A stretch of DNA of 64,000 bases from Mycolicibacterium aurum (GTDB taxonomy: Bacteria > Actinomycetota > Actinomycetes > Mycobacteriales > Mycobacteriaceae): the NCBI GenBank assembly GCA_900078775.1, contig LT549889.1, forward strand, positions 4,712,001 to 4,776,000, read 5' to 3'. Below are positions 40,365-51,257 of this stretch, in pieces (position 1 is the stretch's first letter; each line of letters begins with the position of its first letter). The notes under the pieces are model-generated. The model made no database searches, was not told the origin of the DNA, and worked only from the letters and a program-made list of their open reading frames with translations. The translations under genes and the position numbers were made by a program.

Positions 40365-41905
40365 CACTGGTGCTCAGATACGCAGCGCGCAGCGACCGCG
40401 GTTTGGTGCGCGCCAACAACGAGGATTCGGTCTACGCCGGGGCACGGCTGCTCGCCCTGGCCGACGGCATGGGCGGGCACGCCGCCGGTGAAGTGGCCTC
40501 CCAGCTCGTCATCGCCGCGCTGGCCCACCTCGACGACGACGAACCCGGCGGCGACCTGCTCAACAAGCTCAATATGGCCGTCCACGAGGGCAACTCGGCG
40601 ATCGCCGCGCACGTGGAGGCCGACCCCGAACTGGAGGGCATGGGCACCACGCTGACCGCGATCCTGTTCGCCGGCGGCCGGCTCGGCCTGGTCCACATCG
40701 GCGACTCCCGCGGCTACCTGATGCGCGACGGGGAGCTGACCCAGATCACCAAGGACGACACCTTCGTCCAGACCCTGGTCGACGACGGCCGGATCACCGC
40801 CGAGGAGGCGCACAGCCACCCGCAGCGCTCGCTGATCATGAAGGCGCTGACCGGACACGAGGTCGAGCCCGCGCTGATCATGCGGGAGGCCAAGGTCGGC
40901 GACCGCTACCTGCTGTGTTCGGACGGCCTGTCCGACCCGGTCAGCCACGAGACCATCGCCGAGGCGCTACAGATCCCGGACGTCACCGACGCCGCGGACC
41001 GGCTCATCGAACTCGCGCTGCGCGGCGGCGGCCCGGACAACGTCACCGTGGTGGTGGCCGACGTCGTCGACTACGACTACGGGCAGACCCAGCCGATCCT
41101 GGCCGGGCGGTCTCCGGCGAGGACGACAACACCGCCCCGCCGAACACCGCCGCGGGCCGTGCCTCGGCCTTCAACCCGAAACGCAACCAGCCCAAAAGGG
41201 TTGTCACCCAACCCGAAGAGCAACGACCGCCCCGCTCCAAGCGCCGGATGCTGATCGCCGCGATGGTGGTCCTCCTGGTGGTGGTGGCGGGGCTGACCAT
41301 CGCCCGCGAGATCGTCCGCAACAACTACTACGTCAGCGAGGAGAACGGCACCGTCGCGATCATGCGCGGGGTGCAGACCTCCTTCCTCGGGCTGTCCCTG
41401 CAGGAGCCGTTTCTGGTCGGCTGCCTCAACGCCCGCAACGAGCTGTCGCTGATCAGCTACGGCCAGTCCAGCGATCCGATGGACTGCGAGGTGCTGCGCC
41501 TGCAGGACATCCGCGAATCCGAGCGGGCCCAGGTGGCCGCCGGCCTGCCGTCGGGCTCCCTCGACGACGCGATCCGCCAGATCAACGAGCTGTCCCGGTC
41601 CTCGCTGCTGCCCATCTGCGCGCTGCCGACCAAGACCGCCACCCCCACCCCGAGCCCGCGCGCCACTCCCGCCCCGGCCACCAGCGCAACCTCCGGCCCG
41701 GCACCCAAGCCGGCCCCCACCACGTCGGCCACCTCTTCGGCCCCGCGACTCCCCGCCGCCCGCCACCGCCGGGGCACCCAAACCGCCGGCCCCGGGCGCT
41801 CCGGCCACCCCGCCCCCGCCCAGGCCGACGACCCCGTCGCCGACCGTCACCGCCCTGCCCCCACCACCGCCGGAGCCGGGCACCAACTGCCGGACCGCGT
41901 CATGA
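40361..41905 (+). CDS. pstP: PstP, Ser/Thr protein phosphatase (two compensating frame breaks)
   Basis: PP2C-type phosphatase that reverses PknA/PknB phosphorylation. Catalytic motifs: RANNEDSVYAG, LALADGMGGHAAGEVAS, GDSRGYLMRDG, LLCSDGLSD, GGGPDNVTVVVAD. The frame breaks after PILAG at 41105-41107 (GGG, one G short); the correct reading AVSGEDDNTAPPNTAAGRAS continues one frame back through the membrane helix (LIAAMVVLLVVVAGLTIARE) and the external domain. At ~41740-41756 it returns to the first frame for the Pro-rich tail ending PEPGTNCRTAS, whose stop overlaps rodA's ATG. Two opposite indels give exactly 514 residues, the length of M. tuberculosis PstP. Essential gene, so probable read errors. 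Confidence 0.9.
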
Positions 41906-43323
41906 CCTCGTCGACCCAGCCGCAGTCCCCGGTCACCGTCACCCCTCCCCTACCCAACCGGCGCAACGCCGAATTGGCCCTGCTGGTTTTCGCCGCGGTG
42001 ATCACCACCGTGGCGTTGCTCATTGTGGAGGCGAACCAGGAACAGGGACTGGACTGGGATCTGGCGCAGTACGCGCTGGGCTTTCTGGCGCTGTTCGGTG
42101 CCGCGCACCTGGCCATCCGGCGCTTCGCCCCCTACGCCGACCCGCTGCTGCTGCCGGTGGTGGCGCTGCTGAACGGCTTGGGGCTGGTCATGATTCACCG
42201 CCTCGACCTCGCCCAGCGCGAGCTCAGTCTGGGCAGCGTCGGCGGCAACGCCGATCAGCAGATGCTGTGGACCCTGCTGGGTGTGGTGGCGTTCTGCCTG
42301 GTGCTGGGGTTGCTCAGCGATCACCGCATGCTGGCCCGCTACGGCTACACCTGCGGGCTGATAGGCCTTGTGCTGCTTGTCATTCCGGCGTTGCTGCCGG
42401 CCCGGTTCTCCGAGCAGAACGGCGCCAAGATCTGGATCCGGTTCGAGGGCTTCTCCATTCAGCCCGCCGAGTTCTCGAAGATCCTGCTGCTCATCTTCTT
42501 CGCCGCGGTGCTGGTCTCCAAGCGTGAACTGTTCACCAACGCCGGCAAGCACGTGCTGGGCATGGACCTGCCGCGCCCGCGTGACCTGGCCCCGCTGCTG
42601 GTCGCCTGGATCGCCTCGATCGCCGTGATGGTCTTCGAAAAAGATTTGGGCACTTCACTTCTGCTCTACGCCTCGTTCCTGGTGCTGCTGTACGTGGCGA
42701 CCGACCGGCTGTCCTGGGTGGTGATCGGGCTGGCCCTGTTCGCCGCCGGCAGCCTGATCGCCTACCAACTGTTCGGCCATGTCCGGGTGCGCGTGCAGAA
42801 CTGGCTGGACCCGTTCGCCGACCCGGACGGCGCCGGCTACCAGATGGTGCAGTCGCTGTTCAGCTTCGCCACCGGCGGCATCTTCGGCACCGGCCTGGGC
42901 AACGGCCAGCCCGGCACCGTGCCCGCGGCGTCCACCGACTTCATCATCGCCGCGGTCGGCGAAGAGCTCGGATTGGTCGGTCTCGCAGGCGTTCTCATGC
43001 TCTACACCATCGTCATCATCCGCGGTCTGCGCACCGCGATCGCGGTCCGGGACAGCTTCGGCAAGCTGCTGGCCGCCGGGTTGGCCTCCACCCTGGCGAT
43101 CCAGCTGTTCATCGTCGTCGGCGGCGTCACCAAGCTGATCCCGCTGACCGGGCTGACCACCCCGTGGATGTCCTACGGCGGGTCCTCGCTACTGGCCAAC
43201 TATGTGCTGCTGGCCATCCTGGTGCGCATCTCGCACGCGGCGCGCCGGCCCATCGAGACCGGCCGCGGGCCCAACCCGGCGCCCATCGCGGCGGCCTCGA
43301 CCGAGGTGATCGGCCGCGTATGA
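41902..43323 (+). CDS. rodA: RodA, SEDS-family peptidoglycan polymerase
   Basis: 473-residue FtsW/RodA/SpoVE protein with about 12 membrane segments. Hallmarks: GAKIWIRFEGFSIQPAEFSK, KDLGTSLLLYASFLVLLYVA, DPDGAGYQMVQSLFSFATGG, TDFIIAAVGEELGLVG and LTTPWMSYGGSSLLANY. SEDS proteins polymerise glycan strands from lipid II with a cognate class B PBP, here PbpA encoded immediately downstream (ATGA overlap). The true start is the ATG at 41902 (MTSSTQPQSPV). An apparent longer open frame upstream is the shifted pstP reading and not part of rodA. Confidence 0.95.
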   Translation: MTSSTQPQSPVTVTPPLPNRRNAELALLVFAAVITTVALLIVEANQEQGLDWDLAQYALGFLALFGAAHLAIRRFAPYADPLLLPVVALLNGLGLVMIHRLDLAQRELSLGSVGGNADQQMLWTLLGVVAFCLVLGLLSDHRMLARYGYTCGLIGLVLLVIPALLPARFSEQNGAKIWIRFEGFSIQPAEFSKILLLIFFAAVLVSKRELFTNAGKHVLGMDLPRPRDLAPLLVAWIASIAVMVFEKDLGTSLLLYASFLVLLYVATDRLSWVVIGLALFAAGSLIAYQLFGHVRVRVQNWLDPFADPDGAGYQMVQSLFSFATGGIFGTGLGNGQPGTVPAASTDFIIAAVGEELGLVGLAGVLMLYTIVIIRGLRTAIAVRDSFGKLLAAGLASTLAIQLFIVVGGVTKLIPLTGLTTPWMSYGGSSLLANYVLLAILVRISHAARRPIETGRGPNPAPIAAASTEVIGRV

Positions 43324-44798
43324 ACACCTCCCTGCGCCGACTCTCGGTCGTCTTCATGGCCCTGATCGTGATCCTGCTGGCCAACGCCACCTTCACCCAG
43401 GTGTTCACCGCCGACGGCTACCGCGCCGATCCGCGCAACCAGCGGGTGCTGCTCGACGAGTACTCGCGGCAGCGCGGCCAAATCACCGCCGGCGGCCAGC
43501 TGCTGGCCTACTCGGTGTCCACCGACGGCCGGCTGCGGTTCCTGCGGGTGTACCCGAACCCGGAGGCCTACGCCCCGATCACCGGCTTCTACTCGCTGGG
43601 CTACTCCAGCACCGGTCTGGAACGCGCCGAGGACCCGGTGCTCAATGGCTCCGACGAGCGGCTGTTCGGCAAGCGGCTGGCCGACTTCTTCACCGGCCGC
43701 GACCCGCGCGGCGGCAACGTCGACACCACGGTGCGCCCGGACGTGCAGGAAGCCGCCTGGGAGGCCATGGCGGACGGCTGCGACGGGAAACCGTGCAAGG
43801 GCGCCGTGGTGGCCCTGGAGCCGTCCACCGGCAAGATCCTGGCGATGGTGTCCTCGCCGTCGTACGACCCGAACGGACTGGCCAGCCACGACGGCGCCGC
43901 GCAGACCGAGACCTGGGAACGGCTGCGCGACGACCCGAACGACCCGCTGGTCAACCGGGCGATCTCGGAGACCTACCCGCCGGGGTCGACGTTCAAGGTG
44001 ATCACCACTGCGGCCGCCCTGCAGGACGGCGCCACCCCGGACACCCAGGTGACCGCCGCGCCGCGCATCGCGTTGCCGGACAGCACCGCCACCCTGGAGA
44101 ACTACGGGGGAGCGGCCTGCGGAAGCGGCCCGACCGCCGCGCTGCGGGAGGCGTTCGCCCGGTCCTGTAACACCGCGTTCGTCGAACTCGGCATCGACGC
44201 CGGCGCCGAGAGGCTGCGCGGCGCCGCCGAGGCGTTCGGTCTGGACACCGCCCCGGCCCCGATCCCGTTGCAGGTCGCCGAGTCCACCGTCGGCCCGATC
44301 AGCGATGCGGCCGCGCTCGGAATGTCCGCCATCGGGCAGCGCGATGTCGCGGTCACCCCGCTGCAGAACGCCATGATCGCGGCGACCATCGCCAACGACG
44401 GCGTCACCATGAGCCCGTATCTGGTCGATACCCTCAAGGGACCCGACCTGTCCAATATCGCCACCACCGCACCCACCGAACTGCGACGCGCGGTGTCACC
44501 GCAGGTCGCGGCTACACTTACGGATTTGATGGTCGGCGCCGAGCAGGTGACACAGCAGAAGGGAGCCATCGCCGGCGTGCAGATCGCATCCAAAACGGGC
44601 ACCGCCGAGCACGGCACGGATCCCCGCAACACCCCGCCCCACGCCTGGTACATCGCGTTCGCCCCGGCGCAAGCCCCCAAGGTGGCCGTCGCGGTCCTCG
44701 TGGAGAATGGCGGAGACCGATTGAACGCCACCGGCGGCGCAGTGGCCGCCCCGATCGGGCGGGCCACCATCGCCGCCGCTCTCCGGGAGGCATCATGA
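43320..44798 (+). CDS. pbpA: PbpA, class B penicillin-binding protein
   Basis: 492-residue transpeptidase. N-terminal membrane anchor (LSVVFMALIVILLANATFTQ), a pedestal domain, then the transpeptidase domain with the active Ser motif PPGSTFKVI (SxxK), SxN motif RSCNTAFVE and KTG motif QIASKTGTAEHG. PbpA crosslinks peptidoglycan together with RodA and is under PknB control in mycobacteria. It overlaps rodA (start) and pknA (stop) by four bases each. Confidence 0.95.
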   Translation: MNTSLRRLSVVFMALIVILLANATFTQVFTADGYRADPRNQRVLLDEYSRQRGQITAGGQLLAYSVSTDGRLRFLRVYPNPEAYAPITGFYSLGYSSTGLERAEDPVLNGSDERLFGKRLADFFTGRDPRGGNVDTTVRPDVQEAAWEAMADGCDGKPCKGAVVALEPSTGKILAMVSSPSYDPNGLASHDGAAQTETWERLRDDPNDPLVNRAISETYPPGSTFKVITTAAALQDGATPDTQVTAAPRIALPDSTATLENYGGAACGSGPTAALREAFARSCNTAFVELGIDAGAERLRGAAEAFGLDTAPAPIPLQVAESTVGPISDAAALGMSAIGQRDVAVTPLQNAMIAATIANDGVTMSPYLVDTLKGPDLSNIATTAPTELRRAVSPQVAATLTDLMVGAEQVTQQKGAIAGVQIASKTGTAEHGTDPRNTPPHAWYIAFAPAQAPKVAVAVLVENGGDRLNATGGAVAAPIGRATIAAALREAS

Positions 44799-45985
44799 CG
44801 GCCCGGGTGGGAGTGACGCTGTCCGGCCGCTACCGGCTGCAGCGCCTCATCGCCACCGGCGGTATGGGGCAGGTGTGGGAAGGACTCGACACCCGCCTCG
44901 GCCGCCAGGTCGCGATCAAGGTGCTCAAGGCGGAGTTCTCCGAGGACTCCGAGTTCGTCGAACGGTTCCGGGCCGAGGCGCGCACCGTCGCGATGCTCAA
45001 CCACCCCGGCATCGCCAGCGTCTACGACTACGGCGAGACCGAGATGGACGCCGGCGAGGGCCGCACCGCCTACCTGGTGATGGAACTCGTCAACGGCGAA
45101 CCACTGAACTCGGTGATCAAGCGCACCGGGCGGCTGTCGCTGCGGCACGCCCTGGACATGCTGGAGCAGACCGGGCGCGCCCTGCAGGTCGCGCACACCG
45201 CGGGCCTGGTACACCGCGACGTCAAGCCCGGCAACATCCTGATCACCCCGACCGGCCAGGTGAAGCTGACCGACTTCGGTATCGCCAAGGCCGTCGACGC
45301 CGCCCCGGTCACCCAGACCGGGATGGTGATGGGCACCGCCCAGTACATCGCGCCCGAACAGGCGCTGGGCCGCGACGCCACCGCCGCCTCCGACGTGTAT
45401 TCGCTCGGCGTGGTGGGCTACGAGTCGGTGTCGGGCAAGCGCCCGTTCACCGGGGACGGCGCGCTGACCGTGGCGATGAAGCACATCAAGGAGACCCCGC
45501 CGCCGCTGCCGCCGGATCTGCCGCCCAACGTGCGCGAGCTCATCGAGATCACGCTGGCCAAGGAACCCAACCACCGGTACCGCTCCGGCGGCCCGTTCGC
45601 CGACGCCGTGGCCGCCGTGCGGGCCGGGCGCCGGCCCCCGCGGCCGAACTCCGCCCCGTCCATCGGCCGGGCCGCCCCGCGGCGATCCCGTCGGTGACCC
45701 AGGCCCGTGCCGCGGCCGCCGCCGAATACCGCCCGCCGGTCACCGCGGCGCGACCCGCGCGACCACCGGAAGCCACCGCCCGCCGCCGCCGCGCCGGACG
45801 TTCTCACCCGGTCAGCGCGCCCTGCTGTGGGCGGCCGGGGTGCTCGGCGCCCTGGCCATCGTCATCGCGGTGCTGATCGTGGTGAACGCCCAGGACCAGC
45901 GGGACCGGCCGGTGCAGCAGGAGACCTCGACGAGCACCACCGTGATCGGGGTGCCCGCCGAACCACCACCGCCGGGTGAGTCCCC

Positions 45986-45989
<4 letters not shown>
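44795..45989 (+). CDS. pknA: PknA, Ser/Thr protein kinase (two probable base deletions)
   Basis: Membrane Ser/Thr kinase of the division/cell-wall operon. Kinase motifs: IATGGMGQVWEG, QVAIKVLKAEF (Lys), GLVHRDVKPGNILI, LTDFGIAKAVD, GTAQYIAPEQALG. After the kinase domain the frame breaks twice: at 45675-45678 (CCCC, one short; GRAAP then AAIPSVTQARAAAAAEYRPP) and near 45779-45781 (CCC; TAPPPPRR then TFSPGQRALLWAAGVLGALA, the membrane helix). The last frame ends PPPPGESP with its TGA overlapping the pknB GTG. With both bases restored the protein is 398 residues. pknA is essential in mycobacteria, so read errors are the likely cause. Confidence 0.9.
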
Positions 45990-47853
<1,864 letters not shown>

Positions 47854-47857
<4 letters not shown>

Positions 47858-48513
47858 GCGCGAGCGGTAGCCGCCTGGACCGCGTCGGCCACTTCCTGCT
47901 CCAGCTTGCGCACCAGCCCCTCGTCGGGGGCCGCGCCGCAGTAGCCGAGCCAGTTGGCCAGCATCCGGTGCCCACCCTGGGTGAGGATCGACTCGGGGTG
48001 GAACTGCACACCGTGGATCGGCAGCTCGGTGTGCCGCACCGCCATGATGACGCCGCTGTCGGTGTGCCCGGTGGCCTCCAGGACGTCGGGCAGGGTCTCC
48101 GGCAGAATCGTCAGCGAGTGGTACCGGGTGGCCGTGAACGGGTCCGGAAGTCCTTGCAGCACACCGACATCGGAGTGGTGCACGACGCTGGTCTTGCCGT
48201 GTAGCAGTTCCGGGGCGCGGTCCACGGTGCCGCCGAAGGCCACCCCGATGGCCTGGTGCCCCAGGCAGACGCCGAGCAGCGGAGTCTTGCTGTTCGCGCA
48301 GGCCTTCACCAGGTCGATGGTGGCGCCGGCGCGCTCGGGGGTGCCCGGACCGGGGGAGAGCAGGATGCCGTCGAACTGTACGGCGACCGCGTCCCGGTCG
48401 GCGAGGCGTTCGTCGTCATTGCGCCAGACGGTCGCGTGCACCCCGAGTTGGCCCAGGTACTGGACCAGGTTGAACACGAAGCTGTCGTAGTTGTCGACGA
48501 CCAGAACCTGCAT
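47854..48513 (-). CDS. trpG: Anthranilate/ADC synthase glutamine amidotransferase subunit
   Basis: 219-residue class I glutamine amidotransferase. N-terminus VLVVDNYDSFVFNLVQYLGQ, catalytic Cys in LLGVCLGHQAIGVAFGG and His/Glu in IHGVQFHPESIL. It supplies ammonia to anthranilate synthase (TrpE) and/or aminodeoxychorismate synthase (PabB), amphibolic in many actinobacteria. Its place beside pknB is conserved in mycobacteria. No TrpE or PabB gene is adjacent. Convergent with pknB, four-base overlap. Confidence 0.92.
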
Positions 48514-48543
48514 GGGATCAGGCTACTTGGCCGGGCCCGGCCA

Positions 48544-49326
48544 TCAGTACCCGAGCGGACCTGCCGGTTTGGCGTAGCGCAGCCGCACCGGCGCGGAGTG
48601 CCCGACCAGCTCCACCTGATCCTGGGCCTCCTCGGTGTAGCCGAGCTGGAAGCGCAGCACGTACTGCTTGTACAGCGTCACCAGCGGCGCGGCGGCCAGC
48701 GCGTCCTGCATGGCGCGCACATTCCCGACGGCGGTGATGACATAGGGCGGGCTGTAGGTGCGGCCGTTGAGCAGCAGGGTGTTGCCCACGCACTGCGGCG
48801 CCGAGGTGGCGATGATGCGCTGGTCCTGCATCTGGATGCCCTCGGCACCGGCGCTCCACAGCGCGTTCAGCACCGCGGAGATGTCCTGCTGGTGGACCAC
48901 CAGGTCGTCGGGCGAGGCGTCGATGGGGTAGCGGCCGTCGGCGTCACGCTGGGCGTCGTTGAGGGTGACCACCAGCCCGGGTCCGCGCATCGGGTCCAGG
49001 CCGGCCTGCTCGGCCAGGGTGTCGGTGCGGCGGGTGATGGCCTCCAGAGCGGCGGTCGCACCGGGGGAGCCGCCGTGGTGATTGTCCAGGGCGGTCACCA
49101 GCTCGTCGCGTCGGGTGCTGAGCCGGTCCACGCCGGCGCTGGCCTCGCGGACCAGGTCCACCAGGCGGGGGGAGTCGCTGCGACGGATCTCGTCCCCGCC
49201 GGACACCCCGTGCGTGGCGGACAGCAGCAGCCCGGTGAAGACGCACACGATGGGGACCCCGAAACGCCACACCGACCGTCGTCGCTGTGCCGCTGCGTTA
49301 GGCTCTTCTCGGCCGTTCTCCACCAT
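48544..49326 (-). CDS. DUF881 family membrane-anchored protein
   Basis: About 260-residue protein with an N-terminal membrane segment (RFGVPIVCVFTGLLLSATHG) and an extracytoplasmic DUF881 domain (GLDPMRGPGLVVTLNDAQRD, VLNALWSAGAEGIQMQDQRI, NTLLLNGRTYSPPYVITAVG). The family occurs beside division genes in Gram-positive bacteria and was named for unknown function. In M. tuberculosis the equivalent is Rv0012 by position. ATG at 49326 chosen; a TTG three codons earlier is possible. Divergent from crgA with only 18 bp between starts. Confidence 0.88.
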   Translation of the reverse strand: MVENGREEPNAAAQRRRSVWRFGVPIVCVFTGLLLSATHGVSGGDEIRRSDSPRLVDLVREASAGVDRLSTRRDELVTALDNHHGGSPGATAALEAITRRTDTLAEQAGLDPMRGPGLVVTLNDAQRDADGRYPIDASPDDLVVHQQDISAVLNALWSAGAEGIQMQDQRIIATSAPQCVGNTLLLNGRTYSPPYVITAVGNVRAMQDALAAAPLVTLYKQYVLRFQLGYTEEAQDQVELVGHSAPVRLRYAKPAGPLGY

Positions 49327-49344
49327 CGTGATCAAAGGTTATCC

Positions 49345-49626
49345 ATGCCCAAGTCCAAAGTCCGCAAGAAGAACGACTTCACCATCAACCCGGTGAGCCG
49401 GACCCCGGTCAAGGTCAAGGCCGGACCGTCCAGCGTGTGGTTCGTGGTGCTGTTCGTGGGCCTGATGTTGGTGGGCTTGTTGTGGCTGCTGGTTTTCCAG
49501 CTCGGCGCAACCGGTCTGAACGCACCCACCTGGCTGGAGTGGATGGCCGATCTCGGCCCGTGGAACTACGCCATCGCGTTTGCCTTCATGATTACCGGCC
49601 TGTTGCTGACCATGCGGTGGCGCTGA
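49345..49626 (+). CDS. crgA: CrgA, cell-division membrane protein
   Basis: 93-residue protein with a basic N-terminus (MPKSKVRKKNDFTINP) and two membrane helices (VWFVVLFVGLMLVGLLWLLV and NYAIAFAFMITGLLLTMRW). CrgA recruits FtsZ, FtsQ, FtsI and PbpA at the septum of mycobacteria. Position beside DUF881/trpG and the PknB operon is conserved. The start ATG at 49345 matches the family exactly. Confidence 0.95.
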   Translation: MPKSKVRKKNDFTINPVSRTPVKVKAGPSSVWFVVLFVGLMLVGLLWLLVFQLGATGLNAPTWLEWMADLGPWNYAIAFAFMITGLLLTMRWR

Positions 49627-49716
49627 CGACCCCGATGGGACACCACGATGGTGCCGCGCGTTACCGGCCGGGCAACCAACGTGTAACCCAATCACACCGT
49701 TGTTATTCATCCCCAT

Positions 49717-49822
49717 TGTGGATAGCGCCTGTGGATAACTGCGAAACCCCCGGTGAGAGGGGGTATTGAGGCTATGCAGCAAACTTCTTGGGGACCGAAG
49801 ACCGCGGCCATCCTGTGGATAG
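49717..49822 (-). promoter_or_regulatory. Cluster of three consensus DnaA boxes
   Basis: TGTGGATAG at 49717-49725, TGTGGATAA at 49730-49738 and TGTGGATAG at 49814-49822. Read on the minus strand these are CTATCCACA, TTATCCACA and CTATCCACA, each a full match to the mycobacterial DnaA-box pattern YTRTCCACA, all in one orientation within 106 bp. Two lie upstream of and one inside the PH-like gene. Possible DnaA-controlled promoter or titration site. Confidence 0.55.
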
Positions 49823-50193
49823 CCGTCGGCGGTCTGGTGCTGGCCGTAGGTGCTGTGACTGTGGTCACAGACCTGCCCGGACGTGTCCTCGGACTGGTTG
49901 CCGGGGTCGGATTATTGGCGTTTGCAACAATGTCGTGGCGCGCTCGGCCGAAGCTGGCAATCACCGAGCAGGGTGTCGTGGTGCGCGGTTGGTTGCGCAC
50001 CCGGGTGCTGTCCCGAGCGGACATCACCCTGATCCGGATCACCGAGTTCCGCCGGCTGGCCCGCACGGTCCGGCTGCTGGAGATCGACACCGTCGACGAC
50101 CGGCTCTACATCTTCACCCGCTGGGATCTGGGCACGGAGCCGCTGCGGGTGCTCGACGCCCTCACCGACACCGGCTACGCCCGCCGCTCCTGA
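49774..50193 (+). CDS. PH-like domain membrane protein
   Basis: 139-residue protein with two N-terminal membrane helices (AAILWIAVGGLVLAVGAVTV and VLGLVAGVGLLAFATM) and a cytoplasmic bacterial PH-like domain (PKLAITEQGVVVRGWLRTRV, EIDTVDDRLYIFTRWDLGTE). It corresponds in position to M. tuberculosis Rv0010c, next to crgA. Function unknown. Two consensus DnaA boxes lie just upstream of its start and one in its 5' end. Confidence 0.85.
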   Translation: MQQTSWGPKTAAILWIAVGGLVLAVGAVTVVTDLPGRVLGLVAGVGLLAFATMSWRARPKLAITEQGVVVRGWLRTRVLSRADITLIRITEFRRLARTVRLLEIDTVDDRLYIFTRWDLGTEPLRVLDALTDTGYARRS

Positions 50194-50240
50194 GGCGACC
50201 GTGCGTGTGCGTTCCCCGACACGCCGCACTCAGCCAAAGA

Positions 50241-50275
50241 AAGCGCACGCTCGCCGGCGTGGCGAACGTGCGCTT
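50241..50275. terminator. Bidirectional hairpin terminator
   Basis: AAGCGCACG-C-TCGCC, loop GGCGT, then GGCGA-A-CGTGCGCTT: a 14-bp stem with one internal mismatch between the ends of the convergent PH-like and ppiA genes. Suited to stop transcription from both sides. Confidence 0.75.
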
Positions 50276-50297
50276 CAGGGTGGTCAGGTCGTGCAGG

Positions 50298-50825
50298 TCA
50301 GGAGATAGTGACGCTCTCGATCACGACCGGCTCGGTCGGGCGGTCGCTGCGGTCCACCGCCGTGGTGGCGATGGCGTCGACGACCTTCTGTGACTCCGGA
50401 TCGACGACCTCACCGAAGATGGTGTGCCGACGGTTCAGGTGCGGCGTCGGGGCCACGGTGATGAAGAACTGTGAACCATTGGTGCCCGGGCCGGCGTTGG
50501 CCATGGCCAACAGGTAGGGCTTGTCGAACTGCAGTTCACCGTGGAACTCGTCGGCGAACTGGTAGCCCGGCCCACCGCGACCGGTGCCGGTCGGGTCGCC
50601 ACCCTGGATCATGAAGCCCTCGATGACGCGGTGGAAGACCGCGCCGTCGTAGAACGGGCCGGTGGTGCCGCCGGAGGCGTTCTCGGTGGTGTAGTCCTTG
50701 GTGCCGGTGGACAGGCCGGTGAAGTTAGCAACGGTCTTGGGAGCATGGTTGCCGAACAGGGCGATCTTGATGTCGCCGCGGTTGGTGTGCAGCGTCGCAG
50801 TCGCTGTCTGAATGGGGCTCGTCAC
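50298..50825 (-). CDS. ppiA: PpiA, cyclophilin-type peptidyl-prolyl isomerase
   Basis: 175-residue cytoplasmic cyclophilin. Active-site text: YDGAVFHRVIEGFMIQGGDP (catalytic Arg in FHRV), GYQFADEFHGEL, LAMANAGPGTNGSQFFIT, HLNRRHTIFGEVV. It accelerates proline cis/trans isomerisation in folding. The GTG at 50825 (VTSPIQTATATLHTN) gives the usual short N-terminus; further upstream reading has no homology. Origin-proximal position matches Rv0009 of M. tuberculosis. Confidence 0.95.
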   Translation of the reverse strand: MTSPIQTATATLHTNRGDIKIALFGNHAPKTVANFTGLSTGTKDYTTENASGGTTGPFYDGAVFHRVIEGFMIQGGDPTGTGRGGPGYQFADEFHGELQFDKPYLLAMANAGPGTNGSQFFITVAPTPHLNRRHTIFGEVVDPESQKVVDAIATTAVDRSDRPTEPVVIESVTIS

Positions 50826-50921
50826 GTAATTCAGTCTGCCACCCCGCCCGAGGCGCCCGTCTGCCGCCCCGTTTGGTGGCAGGCTGTGGGGGAGTCCCGG
50901 ACAGCTGCAGAGAGGTGGCCC

Positions 50922-51251
50922 ATGAGCACCGACACCGACGCCAGATTGACCCCGGCACAACGGGTCAGCCGCGGCTTGAAGTACTCCGTGGTGGGTCCGG
51001 TGGACGTCACCCGGGGCACCCTCGCGCTGGGACTGAACGGGGCGGCCACCTCGGCGGCCTGGCTGAGCCGCCAGATCCGGGAGGCCCAGCCCCAGCCGGA
51101 ACCGGCCAAGACCCGCAGGCCGCTGCTGTACCTGGTGATCGGGGCCGGCGTGCTGGCCGTCGGGGCGGTGGTCTTCTCGATCGTGCGCCGCTCGATGCGC
51201 CCGGAACCCTCGGCGCTGCCGCCGAGTGTGGAGATCACGCCCAAGCCCTGA
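50922..51251 (+). CDS. cwsA: CwsA, cell-wall synthesis and shape protein
   Basis: 109-residue protein: N-terminal amphipathic region (LTPAQRVSRGLKYSVVGPVD), then a single C-terminal membrane helix (PLLYLVIGAGVLAVGAVVFS) and a short Pro-rich tail. CwsA interacts with CrgA and the polar protein Wag31 in mycobacteria. Location between ppiA and the tRNA genes is that of Rv0008c. ATG at 50922 with GAGAGGTGG upstream. Confidence 0.9.
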   Translation: MSTDTDARLTPAQRVSRGLKYSVVGPVDVTRGTLALGLNGAATSAAWLSRQIREAQPQPEPAKTRRPLLYLVIGAGVLAVGAVVFSIVRRSMRPEPSALPPSVEITPKP

Positions 51252-51257
51252 GCGCGG

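Noticed and set aside
40915..43323. PstP external domain fused to RodA in one open frame
   Set aside because: Produced by the -1 shift in pstP; the true pstP stop overlaps the rodA ATG at 41902 in the normal frame.
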